The position numbers were made by a program, and so were the translations under genes. The notes beneath the pieces were generated by a model. It saw only the letters and a list, made by a program, of their open reading frames with translations, had not been told where the DNA came from and made no database searches. This document shows, piece by piece, positions 12,601-25,479 of a stretch of 64,000 nucleotides of DNA. Location of the stretch: NCBI GenBank assembly GCA_009741485.1, contig CM019216.1, positions 24,961,119 through 25,025,118 of the forward strand. Direction: 5' to 3'. The stretch comes from Malurus cyaneus samueli (Eukaryota > Chordata > Aves > Passeriformes > Maluridae). The first letter of the stretch is position 1. Each line of letters begins with the position of its first letter.

Positions 12601-14784
12601 ACATTGCATGACTTGTTAATTTAACACAACCAGATGCAGTAATCTTACTTTTTAAATTATGTAAATTTTATTATAGATTTATTGCTGCTTTTGTAAACAG
12701 TCACTTTAAAATGTGAAGTCAGTTCACTCTTGGCATTTTATTTGTCAGTTGTGTATATATGCTTAGAAAATATATTTTAGAAAGAAAAAAAATGCCACAA
12801 ATATCACAAAGTTTTGAAGACCGTAACAGCAAAAATATCAAAAGGGACATGTCTTCGATCCACTTGTGTAATATGCTTTAGTACTTCATATAATATGCTG
12901 AATAAATAAGCAGCATATTATATATTAAAGCCCTGTGAAATTAAATCTTTTTCTAGGTCTTGGATTTCACCTGGGCATTCATGTTTTGGATAAGGTTGTA
13001 TTTCATATTCTCTGTGTATGCCTAGAAAAAACCAAAATGTTCTGTTGCAGGTACATTCCCACCTGTTCAGTCCCTGCATCTTGTATAATGAGGATGGGAA
13101 TGTGATTCCCACTAGCTATTTTTATTTGGCTTCTGTACCATAAAGTCACAAAACAACTTAGCTATAAAAACAAAAACAAAACACCAAACTAATATATACA
13201 TAGGGTAGAGGCATCCTGTGTCTTTTCAGGGAATGAATTTTTAAAAGGTTTACTTTAAAAAGTAGAATATAACAATTGGCAAAAGCTATTCAGATGTAAG
13301 ATTTAAAATGGTTTTATTCTGGGACTGGGCAGATGGGTGATTTGTATTAGATTTGTGTTTTGCTTTCGGGTGTGTTTTTTTCCTACTAGATTTTAGTGCC
13401 TCATTTCCAGAAACTGCTGTCTTCATTTTTGTAGACAATGCTAATTCTCTAGCAGATTGCACTTTACTGTTGAATTTTAGAACAGTAAAACGGTAAGGAG
13501 AGTGGTTAATTTTAACTAGATGGAGTGCTGCCATTGTAAATATCACTAGTAAAGGGTGCAAAAAGATAGAGCATGCATCTGTTTAAAAAAAATAAATATG
13601 CATAGCCATGTTTGGGATATGTTTTGTAATGCCTTGCCTTTCTTCATGCTCCATTTTTACAGCTTCTAACCATACTCAATTTTCTGTATTTTTGTTTTGT
13701 TATTTAATTAGCAAAATACATTGAGGGTATTCAAAATTGCTTGGCATGTTTGAATATCAATACATGTAATCCACTTGAGTGACAGAATGATAATTTGTCT
13801 CTACCTTTGCCCAGAAGCTCTAGGAGACAGCTATTCCATCAGGCATACTCCACACATTAAACATCTTTACGTACATTATTTGTTTGGTTTACATACTTAT
13901 TCCAAATACTGTGATCTTGACCTTCTGGTTAATTTGCTAATACAGGCACAACGCCTCTAAAATAGGTCTGTTGCCTCTTTAAGGTTCTGATTGAATCCTT
14001 TACTTTCCATGAAACATTGTACAAAAAGACCAACATATCAATTTGCTATTTTTCTCAAAAATATTTCTAAAAAATATTTCTGAAATAATTAAGAAAAATA
14101 ATTCACTTGGAGAACTACATTCTTTTAAACTACATTATAACCTTCCTGTCATTACAGATTACAGTTCTGACTATCGGTGAAAGTGTAATGAATTGTTTAT
14201 ATTAGCAGCAACCAAATAAAAACTAGGATGGACTTGTTCCTTTTTCCCTTATAAGCTTGTCACATAAGTGAGAAAAATACAGGACATGAAATGCATTTTT
14301 ATCATACGATTTCATTTGATAGAGTTAGTATTTTTCACATGATGTGGTAAGCATTTGTCATTACAAAACGGATGAATAAGAAATGCTTATTACATAATTA
14401 TCTATTCTTGTTGATCTGACAGTAAGAATGAGATTTTGATTAAATTTAAAAAAAAGTGTGATTCAATGAAAATCATGTATATATCTATATAAATAAAATA
14501 ATGATACATACAGTAGTATAAATGTGTATAGCACACCAGCTTTATCTGACTGTTCTCCATGGAAGCTTAATTTAAGTGATCAGCCAACTTAAGGATAAAA
14601 CTGAAACCCCTATGTTCCCTTTCCTCACAGCATCAGTGAAAGGTTAGTTGCTGTTGTTATGGGAGGAATAGAGGAGAAAGAAAAGATGTTGCTGCATAAA
14701 TCACAGAGTGGCCCATAGCCTGGATACTGTGTGCATTTTTTGTCTCATTGTCTTAGTAAAGGAAAAACAGGAATTAAAAAGCCT

Positions 14785-15090
14785 TGAAAAAGGGCAACAA
14801 GGATGACTAAAACTTTGTGATGGCTTCTGAAGGAGCAAAGACTGGAAAAACAAGGAACCTTTACCCTGGAAAGGAAGGGGCATGGGGCAATGTGGCAGTG
14901 GCTCACAAAATCAAGGAATCATCTTTTCATTCTTTTCCACACTAGACATGGGATAAAGCTGGCAGTAGCAGTGGTTAAAAATAAAGATAAAGGGAGATTT
15001 TTTCCATGTAACAGATGAGACCTGTGGGTCTATTTGCTGTACTGTGTTGGCACAGAACAGCTGATATGGGCAGGGATCTCTGGAAATTGC
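14785..15090 (+). mobile_element. Ancient CR1/L3-like LINE fragment (degenerate)
   Basis: Weak colinear resemblance to the 3' part of an old CR1 lineage also seen in reptiles: GGGCAACAAGGATGACTAAA, CTCACAAAATCAAGGAATC, a GGTTAAAAATAAAGATAAAGG segment, then CCTGTGGGTCTATTTGC. Spacing is roughly preserved but identity is low. The open frames on both strands at 15.0-15.3 kb are not supported as genes. Confidence 0.45.
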
Positions 15091-15589
15091 TCAGTCAAAG
15101 CAGGCCCCTCAGAGGAAAAGTTTATATATGTTCAAGGGAAGATGGTGTAAGTAGAGACTCACTGACTTCTACTGAACAGACCAGCACAAGCTCAGGAAAA
15201 GAACCATTTGAGAGAACATGGGAGAGTACTGGAGGCCAAATAACATGTTCACTTTGCATATTTTTCCTGGCAATCCCCTTATGGCCACTGGTGGAAATAG
15301 CATACAGGGTTATATGGTTCTTGGCTTGAATCCATATGCACATTCTTTTGTTTTCATGTAACCTTATGCATTACACAGAATGCAAACACTCAAATATTCG
15401 TGCTTCACTAAATGTAAAGAACTAGGCAGTGAATTATGAAATCAGCAGAACCCGTCTTGTTATCTACATATAATGTAGGGGCACGGAGGGGCATCTGTTT
15501 TTATAGGTGACACAGAGTGTACCCCATACATATTCAGAGAGCCTACAAACGTGAGAACCTACTGTTTTATGACTTGCCAATTTTAATAA

Positions 15590-15675
15590 ATTGTGGTGTC
15601 CCAGTGAAGTTGCTTTTTCCACATAACAGGATGGTGATATCCCAGTGAAATTGTTGCTTCCATATAATGAAATGA
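15590..15675. repeat. Imperfect tandem duplication, about 41 bp unit
   Basis: Two adjacent copies: GTGGTGTCCCAGTGAAGTTG...TCCACATAACAGGATG and then ATGGTGATATCCCAGTGAAATTG...TCCATATAATGAAATG. They differ by several substitutions and small indels, so the duplication is old. Confidence 0.75.
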
Positions 15676-18600
15676 ATCGCTTCTTGTGTTACTCCAATGC
15701 TAGGTGGAACTTAGATGCATAGCTCTGTGTAATGTGAACTCTGTAACTTTGGTGAGACCTTGCAAGCTCTCTATCGCTGTCTAAATGAGATTAAGCTTCC
15801 CAATTGGCATTCTTCAAGCAGAAGCATGCTTTTTTTGTTACCTGGCACCTAAGACCTGAGCAAGCCTCAAAACAAACACTTTACCATTAAGTTATTTTTT
15901 GAGCTGATGGGGGCATGCAACTGTGTAAATGTTCCCTGTGTTAAGCCTTTTGAAGTACAGGAGAACCTTTTGTATATTTTTATATATTGCCTGGAGGCAT
16001 AGGTGACATGAACAACTTCAAAGAATAGTTCTACTTCCTCTGGGGTAAAGGACTGAATGTACAGTACTGATAAGTGACATTTCTGTTTAAAAACACTTAC
16101 CAAAACCTATACAAGTTTGATTCTTCAAAAGAATCTTTTTGCCTAGTTTGCCTGATAAGACTGCACTCCTAGGGTCCCCCCACAACTATCTGTTTCATAC
16201 CAGCAATATATTTTGTTTACTTTTTACATGCTCTAAGACAAACAATTCTACATTACCATTTCTGATCTTGTATGCTGTCTGCATACCACAGCCACAGAGC
16301 AATACGTCTTCCAGACTCCAGTTTTGTGCTCATACAGCATCTCCATGCTTGAATTGTTTTAATTCCTTTCCTAGATCCCTGCAGAGGTCCTAGCTAGTTA
16401 TGAGGCCTGCTGCTTCTTGCTCAAACAGATCAAGCAAATTAAAACACAAAGGCACTGCAAACAAGACACTCTAAAATCTAAACTTTGCTTTCTTATCAGT
16501 AGAAGAAAAGAATAGATAGATATCATAATGAATGCTTAAAAATAATTGCATTTTATTTGGAGGAAATGTAGAATAGCATATCCCTATGTTATATTTTTTT
16601 TGACTAAAATCTCAAGTACTGAGAGGAAAAAAAAAAACTCGGCATTTTTTGATTAGTTATTCTGTTGATCAAATATTCACTCTTACCTGCCTTGAGTATA
16701 AAATAATCTTGTAAAAATGCTGCCAAAAAGCTTCAGCTCTGTAATAAATAATGTAGTCAAATATAATCCAAAAAGTAGATTAAAAAATCTACTTTGTGAA
16801 TCAAAAGATAGGGTCAAACTTACCTGTGACCCTACACATCTCTCAGACCCACAAATTTGTAACACTAAATACATTTAAATTCTGAAAAAAAAGATTGAAA
16901 AACACAGAATGACATCAAATTTTCCTCTGTTTTCCCTAAAAAAACCTCAGTCAGAAAACCCCTATGTGCTATGCAGTGCTAAAAAAGTACAATGAATCTA
17001 TAATATTCAATAACCTAATCTAAGGCAAGACCTGTCATAGGACTGTTGATATTATTTTCCACCTGATCAGACTGACAGAACTATACACATAACACTTTCA
17101 AGACACTATGACTTCTGAACCTAGTCAACATGCACATTTGAAAAAGGCCAATGTGAGTATGACTGGCTAAATTTTTATTATATTTATGTTCAAATTTTGA
17201 AATCCAAGCCAAACATACTGAATTGTCTAGGACCAAAAGATGCAAAAGCAGAGATGAGCCAACTGATTAAATACAATGAGAAAATTCAGAATATTTTACA
17301 TGAACAGTAAGTTTTCCTCAAAATACTTGGAAATACTATGAAAAGGCTTTGGAATTCCTATTACATACTCATTATATCAATCATATGTATATTGGATTGA
17401 ATTGTCTTCTGAAAGGCCTCCTGAGGACAATGTTATCTTTATTATTAAGTTGCTGATTTATATAGTGTTTATTGTTGCGGCAGCCAGTATCTTTAATTAA
17501 GAAGACTAAAATACAAGAGAAGGTGGTGGGCATCCTTTCAGATGGTAATCTGTTTCCTGAAGCACTGATTCAGTGGCAATCTGCCCAGGATGGAACTGAA
17601 TTACAACTCCCAGCATCCCTCTAATTTCCAACGAGTTGTTTTATTTTTAAACCAAGGGTTTGAAGACAGAAGGATATTTCAGATAACACACAATTCAAGG
17701 ACTATCCCAAAGGGGGTTTTTCATATTCATTTCAGCAAAGAAGCCTGTAGGGTTGTGTGTGTAATTGATTCACACATAATTCAAGGAAAGTTGAGCTGTT
17801 CATTGCACTACAGAGTAAAATACCACATACATCATAGCTGAAGCTAGCAGTGGTGCTCACAGTTAAGGCAGCCTGACACTGGCCCATTACTGGACATTTT
17901 CACTACTTTCTATTTCCTGATTACCAGCCACAAAATTGAAACATCCCAAGACAAATTCCCAAAACAAGGAGACTCTAAACAATACTGGATTAATGTTCTT
18001 TTGCTTCTCATTCCACAGTGTGTGACAGGCATTAAGATTCATTATTTATTTGGATATTTGTGGTGCTTTGCTAGAGTAGGAGATACTTCTCTTTTCCTTT
18101 CTTTTCAATTCCACTTTTCGACCCTCCATATGAAACTCTATCCTACAGTCTGTTCATTGGCATTGTTCAGATTGCTTAAAACTTTACCAGAAGGGTAAAA
18201 AAGGAGTAGGGATCACACTGTAACATTCACAGTAGAGGAGCACACCTGACTTTATGACCTTTTTATGTTTCTTCTACTTGTACACATTGCTTGGAATGGT
18301 AACACCTGCTGAAGAATAGGAAATGGAGTTGTCTGTCTTCTAAAGCTTTTCAGGAGAGGAGACCACCTGAAATAAATCCTTTTCCTGGACCCCATCAGAA
18401 GAAACTTGTATCAAGCATGTAATTTCTTTTTTCAGGAACATAACTGTACCTAATCCACCTTACTGTAATTTTACAACACTCATGAAAACCCTTTTAATCT
18501 TTGCAACACTAAAAGTTCTGTTCATAAATGTTTCAAATTCCCCGACTCTGGTTCCATGAACGCCTTCTAATGGTCAGCGCTGAGCTCAGAAGCAAGTGCA

Positions 18601-18954
18601 AGGTAACTACCCCTACAATATTTGGCATAAGCTCCCAAGCAAAAGAGGGGAGAAGTATAAGCAATTTCATTTAATTCACAGGATTCATCTCTGAAAGAAG
18701 AAAGGATGCTGCAGCACCTAAGGCTTGAAGAGAGTCTAGAGTGAACACGAGCTGGGAAAGAATGATTATGAGAACGCACAGGACTGAATTTTCAAACTGG
18801 CCATCAAACATGAATGGGCAAAACAAATTATCAGACATCAACAAAAGTCTTTGTGCAGGTAGCAGTCCACTGCAGAAGTAAGAGAGTGTGAATTACTTTA
18901 GCATGTATTGAAAAGTTTAAGCTCAACCATATTGTTTTTGAATTATCATGGGAA

Positions 18955-19095
18955 AAACTATTTAATATCTTCATCAATGACATAGACAGTGGGATCAAAT
19001 GCATCCTCAGCTAGATTGTATATGGTAGCAGGATGAGTGCTACAGATGTTTCACTGGAGCAAAGGGATACTATCCAGAGACCTTGAACATGTGAA
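18955..19095 (+). mobile_element. CR1 LINE reverse-transcriptase fragment
   Basis: TTTAATATCTTCATCAATGACATAGACAGTGGGATCAAATGCATCCTCAGC encodes the decayed CR1 reverse-transcriptase stretch NIFINDIDSGI, followed by a match to the region after the catalytic box (GGGATACTATCCAGAGACCTTG). It sits 26 nt upstream in plus coordinates of a short TA-rich stretch and has no 3' end. Internal truncated copy, plus strand, about 640 bp from the 200 bp EYS exon. Confidence 0.8.
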
Positions 19096-19729
19096 TATAT
19101 AGGAGAAGATATTTATGTTTCTCTCTTAAGAATGTTTATAAAATATATTTTTAGTAGTTAATATTTCGACAAATGTAGCAATTGAAAAGGGACTTAGATA
19201 AAAATGAAGAGTTGACATAATAATATAGACAGTTTGTGAAGTAACCTGATTTTAAAGCTGTATTACAAGTATATAAGCTATAAAATTACAAGTATTTAGG
19301 CAGAAGCCTTTAACAGCTGGAGAATGATGAGGACGGATCTTAGGAAGTTGCTTTGTGTATATGTCTCTGCACACATAATATACAAATTACTTGGCATCTA
19401 AACTTGATTGCAAGTTAATCTTCCCTCTGAGTACAAAAGACAAGTACGTACATATCCGTAAACATAATAATTTTAAATATTTTAGGGTCACTTTATGTTG
19501 CAGGTGTCCACTTATAATTCTGGAAATCAGTAGGAGATGGATGATTTTTCACATAAAAGGGTCTGATGCTAAGCAGTGAATGCTTAAGATAACAAGATTT
19601 TTTGAGCACTAAATTGAGCCCCAAATCCATTGAAGTTCACATAGTGCACATAGTATCAGTACTGCCCTGAAATATTAACAAATCAATGTGCATTTACTAA
19701 AGCATTTATATGACAGTATTCATACTAAC

Positions 19730-19929
19730 CTGCAATGAAAGGTTCTTCCTGGTCCATCAACACAAACACCTCCATTGTAACACAGAACTGAGTTCAGTGT
19801 AGACTCACTGCAAACATCAACATCAACTTCACAAAACCTGCCAGTGTACCCACTCGGGCAAGCACAAACAAATGCATTGATGGCATCTTGACAAGAACCT
19901 CCGTTAGTGCAGGGAGCAGATTCACATTC
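19730..19929 (-). CDS. EYS: EYS internal exon, EGF-like repeats (human exon 22 equivalent)
   Basis: 200 bp exon, the most 3' one in the window, with a TTTTCTCAG acceptor and an AG|GTTAGT donor. It starts on a codon boundary, has 66 codons and leaves AG (exit phase 2). It encodes a full EGF domain (ECESAPC, TNGGSC, AFVCACPSGYTG, RFC) and the first two thirds of another (DVDVCSE, LNSVLC, YNGGVC, VDGPGRTFHCR). The second is atypical: its first cysteine loop is lengthened and carries no calcium-type D/N-E-C motif. Human EYS shares that lengthened loop and the VDGPG.TF.CR ending. The next exon should begin with one base plus C.PGFSG, but I could not find it between this exon and the left edge, so the following intron is at least 19.7 kb. 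Confidence 0.95.
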
Positions 19930-20306
19930 CTGAGAAAAGAAATAATAGTACATTGACTACACAGCTTTAAAACACATTACTTATTCATCTCAACAGCAAG
20001 TGCAAGAGACTAAATGTGGAGATTAGAAAAAATATTTGACTTTTTATTGTCTGATAAATGAAGTCTCTAATTTGGCACCAATTTGTTTGTATAGAGATCC
20101 TTTGATTACAACTCACACTCAATTTTGAAACTATACTTGTTCCTACTCATTAATCTTGCAGAGATACAAATACAGCTTTATAGAAGCAGTTTTACAGCCA
20201 AAAGCATGCAATCCTACTCATGATTAATTTTTAAAGAATGTTTTCGAGCCGCAGTCTATACAATTATTTCTTCTAATTTTTTTTTTACATTAGGGCCAAC
20301 TGCATT

Positions 20307-20348
20307 AAAAAAAACAAAAAAACAAAAAAAAAAAAAAAAAAAAAAAAA
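20307..20348 (+). repeat. A-rich tract ending in A25
   Basis: Interrupted A runs (A8-C-A7-C-A25) followed by CAGCCG and another A8. Simple repeat about 380 bp upstream, in gene orientation, of the 200 bp EYS exon. Confidence 0.9.
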
Positions 20349-22054
20349 CAGCCGAAAAAAAACCCAACACATTAGTAAAGCAATTCTGGACAAATAAAGA
20401 ATTACTTATATAAATGAATGCACACAAGCCTTTTATCAGTATTTCCTGATAAATGCTTTTTCATTATCAATTAATGCATAATATTGCAAATAGAAACATG
20501 TAGAAACGTTTACGTATTCACATAACAATTTTCTCTGATAAAGCAAATATAAAAATCATGAAATTAAAACCATGCAAATTAGCAGCAAGTTAATATTTCT
20601 CTGAACTACAGGAAATTTTAGTTAGTGCAATTGCCAGTGCAAAAAATGTGGGTTTGCCCTTGAGCACAGAAACCTAGTTTTTACCTGTATCCCAAAGGAG
20701 TTGTATTTTGCAACTGCAACCCAAATAGTCTAGCTAAATCCAGTATTTTAAATTTATTTTCACACTAGCGTAACTTTAGAAGGTTTAATTCTTTAAGGAT
20801 ATCCAAGGGCACTCACATTTCCTGCAGGTACTACAGTAGCTTTGACAGAATGTAAATGCAGATATCCATGGGGAATTCTGAGAAAACAACTTATTTTCCT
20901 ATAAGCTCTCCAGCTGGGTTTATATAGGATGATTTATTAGTGAGCATTACATAAGCTAATTGAATTATATATCCCACAGGAAGATGGAGATTGTCCTACA
21001 GACTGCCAAAAATATTGTGTCTAGGTTCTAGAAGTAGTCTTTTGCTATGTTAATTACATTTTTTGTTGGCAGACAGTAGTGTTCTTTTTTTGTTTATAAA
21101 AAAATCTCAATTCTCATTTCCTACTCTCTGACATTTTTCTATTCCATTAACTTGTCTAGTCCTCTTCATTTGTATTCACTTGCATTCTACACCACAAACC
21201 CAAAAATTATTTCTTCTCGTTAGCAGAATAAATTAAACGTATATCAATTAATGGATCAAATTTTTACCTAATCATGATTCAAAAGTTAAAGTCTGAAAAA
21301 TACCAAAATCATCAAAGTAACTAAGGATAAATTCAAAGCTCACACAAATGTTCACAGCTTTGATTCAATAAGCTATCGCTGTCATACCAAGTTGCAAACA
21401 ATGCAAAACCTTTTCATTTTCTTCTGTGAAATGTATTGTTCTTTCAAGATTTTACAGTAAGATAAACGTCAGAGAGTTTGTAGGAAAGAAATCACACCTA
21501 TCACTTTCCAGTATATTTTGATGTGCTGCAGTTAAACATTTGATTTACGAAAAACCAGAGTACACTATTACTAGACACCAAACTATTTCTGCACTGCTCT
21601 TAATTCATGCAAGAAAATTGTGTCAGTGAAAAGACAGAACTATCTTAAAAATGCCACAAATAACTTTATCCCAAAGCTGATGAGCTACCACACTGCCACC
21701 AAATAATGTGGTTTGTGTTCTAAAGAACAAGAACAAAAGACAAACTGAAGTTTCAAGATTAACTGTTACCAAGCCCTGCCTATCTCAGGTCTCACCAGAG
21801 AATGATTTTACAGCATGACATTAGGGAATAGCTGGCTCTGCAGAAAATTCCCAGCTATCCTTATTCTCTGAAGACAAGCTCTCTGAAATACCAATGCTAT
21901 TTTCACTTTGTCTTCCTTTATAAAATGTGAGATTGATTCTTAACTGTGACCCCTAACCAGACAGTTTCCAAATCAGAATGATAATTGTAGAGAACCACAG
22001 TCCTAGGAACACTGTCTATCTTCTCCAAAACAGCAGGAGGAAAATACTTTCTTG

Positions 22055-22285
22055 GTCAGGTTGGAAGGAAAAGTCTTTTAGTTTTTCACTGATAGTAAAT
22101 TAGACTAATTTTCCCCAGGCCAAGTCTGTTTCTCTTGTGACGATAATTGGTGACAGTGACCAATCTCCCTGTCCTTATCTTGACCCTCAAGCTTCTCTTA
22201 TTTCCTCACTCTCTTCTGATAAAGAGGGGGAGTGCAGGAGTGGCTATGTGGATGTCTGGAGCCAGACAACTCACCACACCTGGGT
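22055..22285 (+). mobile_element. LTR 3' part of an avian endogenous retrovirus (family B)
   Basis: A diverged LTR end on the plus strand. It shows AATTTTCCCCAGGCCAAGTCTG (about 22108-22128), a CTCCCTGTCCTTATCTTGACCC core (about 22163-22184), then a terminal region with AAAGAGGGGGAGTGCAGGAGTGGC and ACAACTCACCACACC. This matches my recollection of a widespread bird LTR that ends in ...CAACCCACCACA. The family is the same as the copy at 28.4-29.3 kb, which lies in the opposite orientation in the same EYS intron. Upstream U3 sequence is not recognisable. The open frame of 148 codons that overlaps it (22137-22583) is not a gene. Confidence 0.6.
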
Positions 22286-24882
22286 ATGCATAGGCTGTAA
22301 AACTTTCTTTTCTGTCCTATCCCAGCAAGAAACCTCTCCACATGGAGCTGTAATGTTTAGCTTTCCTGTGGCCAGCATTGCCCTTTTTCTTTTCCCTTTC
22401 TGTGTTGTTTGTTCCATTCAAGGGCAGCTTTGGTCAAATCAGGGCTATAGCCACTCACAGCCAAGGAAACCAGGAAAGAAAAGCTTCTCTAAGGCCTCAT
22501 CTTCTCAGCTGCTTGTTCTAAAGAGCTTTGTTCCTTCCATGATCACAAAAAATAAAAAATCCAAAGAACCCCACCCTTATTGACTTCAATTAGGGTGCTC
22601 TGCTTATTCCTTAACCTTCCTCACATCTTTAGGGGATGCCCAGTACTCACAATTTACAGGATACCAATGCTTCCCTTCCCAGCTCATCTTTTAAAATGTG
22701 GATGGCTTCAATAAGCTCCCATGTAAAGAAATTAAATGACTTAACAAAAGAGAAATTATACAATTGTAATTATTTTTCATCAACTCTTCATGAGCCTGAC
22801 ATTTTATTCTCATCCAAATATCTTATGAGTTTTCTCATCTCTGACCTTCTAGGAGTAAAGCAGAAGGGATCCCTTTCAGTAGGCATTTCTTTTTCTGTGA
22901 GGCATGCACTTTCTCCATTTTGACCTAACAAGGAATCCTTTAAGTTTATGTGTTAACATAACAGGCAATGACCTTGGAAAAGATTTAAGAATTATAATGG
23001 ACAAGCTATCAACATGACCTCTCATTGCAATGTTATGGAAAATATTACTAATTCTACCCTTAAGTCTTCAGAGAGGGGAACTATGACTTAGACAGGTGAT
23101 TATTTCTCTTTTTATGGTTAGTGGAAACTGAGACATTATGCAAAGTTGTAGCACCTTTTCATCCTACAAAGGATGTAAAAAAACGTAGACTACAACATGA
23201 TTTAAGTACTAGCTAAAATACTTCATATTAAGTTAAATCTAAGAAAAATAAGACAACACAATTTATAGGACAGAATTTTTTTGAAAAAAAATAAATCAGA
23301 TATATAATTTTCATATGATACTGCTGAAAACATAATATATACAGGCTAAAAATTATTAGACAAAATCACGGAATATAGATCTCTTTCTAGCTATTAAAAG
23401 CAATAATCAATGTGAATTATTTTCCAGAATTCTTGATGGCTCTACGAGTGTTCTTGGGTTCACGTAATCACCAAGAAAATTGAGAGAGAGATAATGGCAG
23501 TGCAGAGTCATTTTCACAAGAAGTATTATAAATTGAGTATTTAAGCCCCAGAGAAAGTCAGTACAAAAATAACCACCTGGATTCCCCAAAATCCAGATAT
23601 ATCCAGCAAGAGATAAGATTAAACTCACTGCGAGTCAGTCACTGTGAAACTGCTAAAAGTTGATCTTCCACCTCCTTCTCTTTTAGAATAAAGGTTTTAG
23701 GCATCTCTAAATCATATGCTCTTGGCAAATAAAAGTTAAATACAAGTATTAATTTCCATGGAGATGTAAATGAATGGAATATAAACTTCTGAAAGGAGAA
23801 CAGAATGGTGATTTTCTGGCTTTATTTTTACTAAACTATTTTTACAGTAAATATAAGTCCTTATTAATTTTCCTAGCATAGCAAGGCAATTTAAAAATCA
23901 AGGCAAAAATGTGGAAGAATATATTGAGATTTCTAGTTATGCAGCTCCTTTAAGGGTAGAATACTTAGCTGAAACAATGTCATACAAGATCCACTACATT
24001 TATTAGAGCACAATAATTTATTATTTCTTCTCTGTATTTCCTGTTCTCTGAATGTCATGGTGCAGTAAATCTTGTTTGTACAAGGAAGAAACTGACTGTC
24101 CCTTAAGAGAGTCCACCTGGCATTGCACAGTTTATTGGTTCTGCTGGCAGGGAATTGTTCTGAAATCTGGACTCCAAACAAATGACCTAGAAAGGCACTT
24201 TTCTCAAGGCATACTATTTCCATACCGAAATCTGTGGGTCCATACTGACAGCTGTCTCTGGAAGTGAGGTTATTCTGTCTAAGAAAACCGAACTTTCTAC
24301 ATATCTCATTATATTATCTTCAAATTCACAATCCATAGTTTGAAACACATTTTGGCAAATTAATAAAAATAGTAAAAATACACATTTTTTTCAAAATAAT
24401 GTGTCTGTTCAACACTGTTTCTTAAAACAAAATCTAGAAGTACATTTTGGAAGACAGGATTTTTTTTCTTTCCTGCAGAACAGGCTATTTTCCATTAGCC
24501 CTCCTTGGAAATGCTGATTAGAAATCTAAAACTATTTCTAGCAATACTTTAAAAAAAACTATTTCTATAAAAGATTCAAGGCAAAAAAAAATAAATGTAG
24601 ATTCATTTTTATTTAAGTGAAGTTTTACTTTATATCAAAAAGGTAATTATAAAGTGGAATAATTCTTAATATAGCTCATGCAAACCTACTGTGGGACAGG
24701 GATGTAAGGGGAGAAAAGAAAGATAAGAAAGGAATTTATAGATATATACTGCATCACAAAAAAAAAAAAAGATGCTTCCAAGGGGCATGTTTCCATTCAT
24801 TTAATGATAGGACACTGTCAGGTCAAAATTGAAGGTTTTTATGCTAAGCAAAGCCATATAGCTAAGAGTTTAGAATGAAATT

Positions 24883-24905
24883 AAAAAAAAAAAAAAAAAA
24901 AAAAA
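24883..24905 (+). repeat. Poly(A) tract, 23 bp
   Basis: Uninterrupted A run with no recognisable element on either side. Confidence 0.9.
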
Positions 24906-25479
24906 GTCAGAAGGGACAGAAAAGAAATCAAGGCTGTAAATAAATGCTTTAGGAGCTTATTAATGTTTTAAAGTAAGTATTTTGCATACAGAACATAAGA
25001 TGCATATAGTTTTAATGCAATCCAGCATGAATCCAGATTCTGAAAATAATCTAAATTTACAGGATATATATTTTGGGTTAAATCTCAAGAATATTGACTC
25101 CATATAAAAGTATGAGATTTACATGGACAGCTTGAGATGAATGCTCCAGACGTATTTCTATTTGATGTTTAACAAAACAATAAATAAAGTGTATTTTTTC
25201 TAATGAGTAGATTTTACACTATTTTTCTCAGTTAATCTCATCATGTGTCCATGTTGTCTAATTATTAACTTCTCAAAACTTCTTCTTTTAGTATTAAATT
25301 TGTAAATACCTTGAGGAATGAACTGGGAAAACTTGTGTCCATATTTCAGAATGTTGGTTTTATCCAACATGTTTCAGTTCAAAAAGAGGTCCAAATAATA
25401 TTTTGCCTTGAGATTCTGTGTTATTAGCACAAGGAGAAGAGAAAAAAAAATAATAAAAGTAAACCTAATTTTTAGACAG

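Larger units (their letters stand above)
1..19729 (-). other. EYS: EYS intron downstream of the 200 bp exon (partial)
   Basis: AT-rich noncoding sequence inferred to be the intron following the last exon seen, transcribed on the minus strand. It contains one LTR at the left edge, CR1 fragments near 4.6-5.2, 6.3-6.8, 9.2-9.6, 14.8-15.1 and 19.0 kb, short homopolymer runs and a degenerate tandem duplication near 15.6 kb. The scattered open frames here (all under 110 codons) show no recognisable domain. I looked for the next EYS EGF exon on the minus strand, for example a C.PGF.G.FCE segment, and did not find it. Outside the listed repeats I recognise nothing. Confidence 0.7.

Noticed and set aside
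12918..13112. Minus-strand frame with a CTC motif (WECTCNRTFW) as the next EYS EGF exon
   Set aside because: It lacks the remaining cysteines of an EGF domain, does not match the expected PGF.G.FC continuation, and has no suitable splice sites in the right phase.
15015..15343. Overlapping frames of 104 and 73 codons on opposite strands
   Set aside because: No domain or start context; they partly overlap the degenerate CR1-like sequence.
18478..18520. Minus-strand sequence near ACACTCATG as a possible EGF N-E-C motif
   Set aside because: No cysteine pattern or acceptor site follows.
22137..22583. 148-codon plus-strand frame, the longest in the window
   Set aside because: It starts inside the family B LTR remnant, has no domain or splice context, and its composition follows the noncoding sequence.
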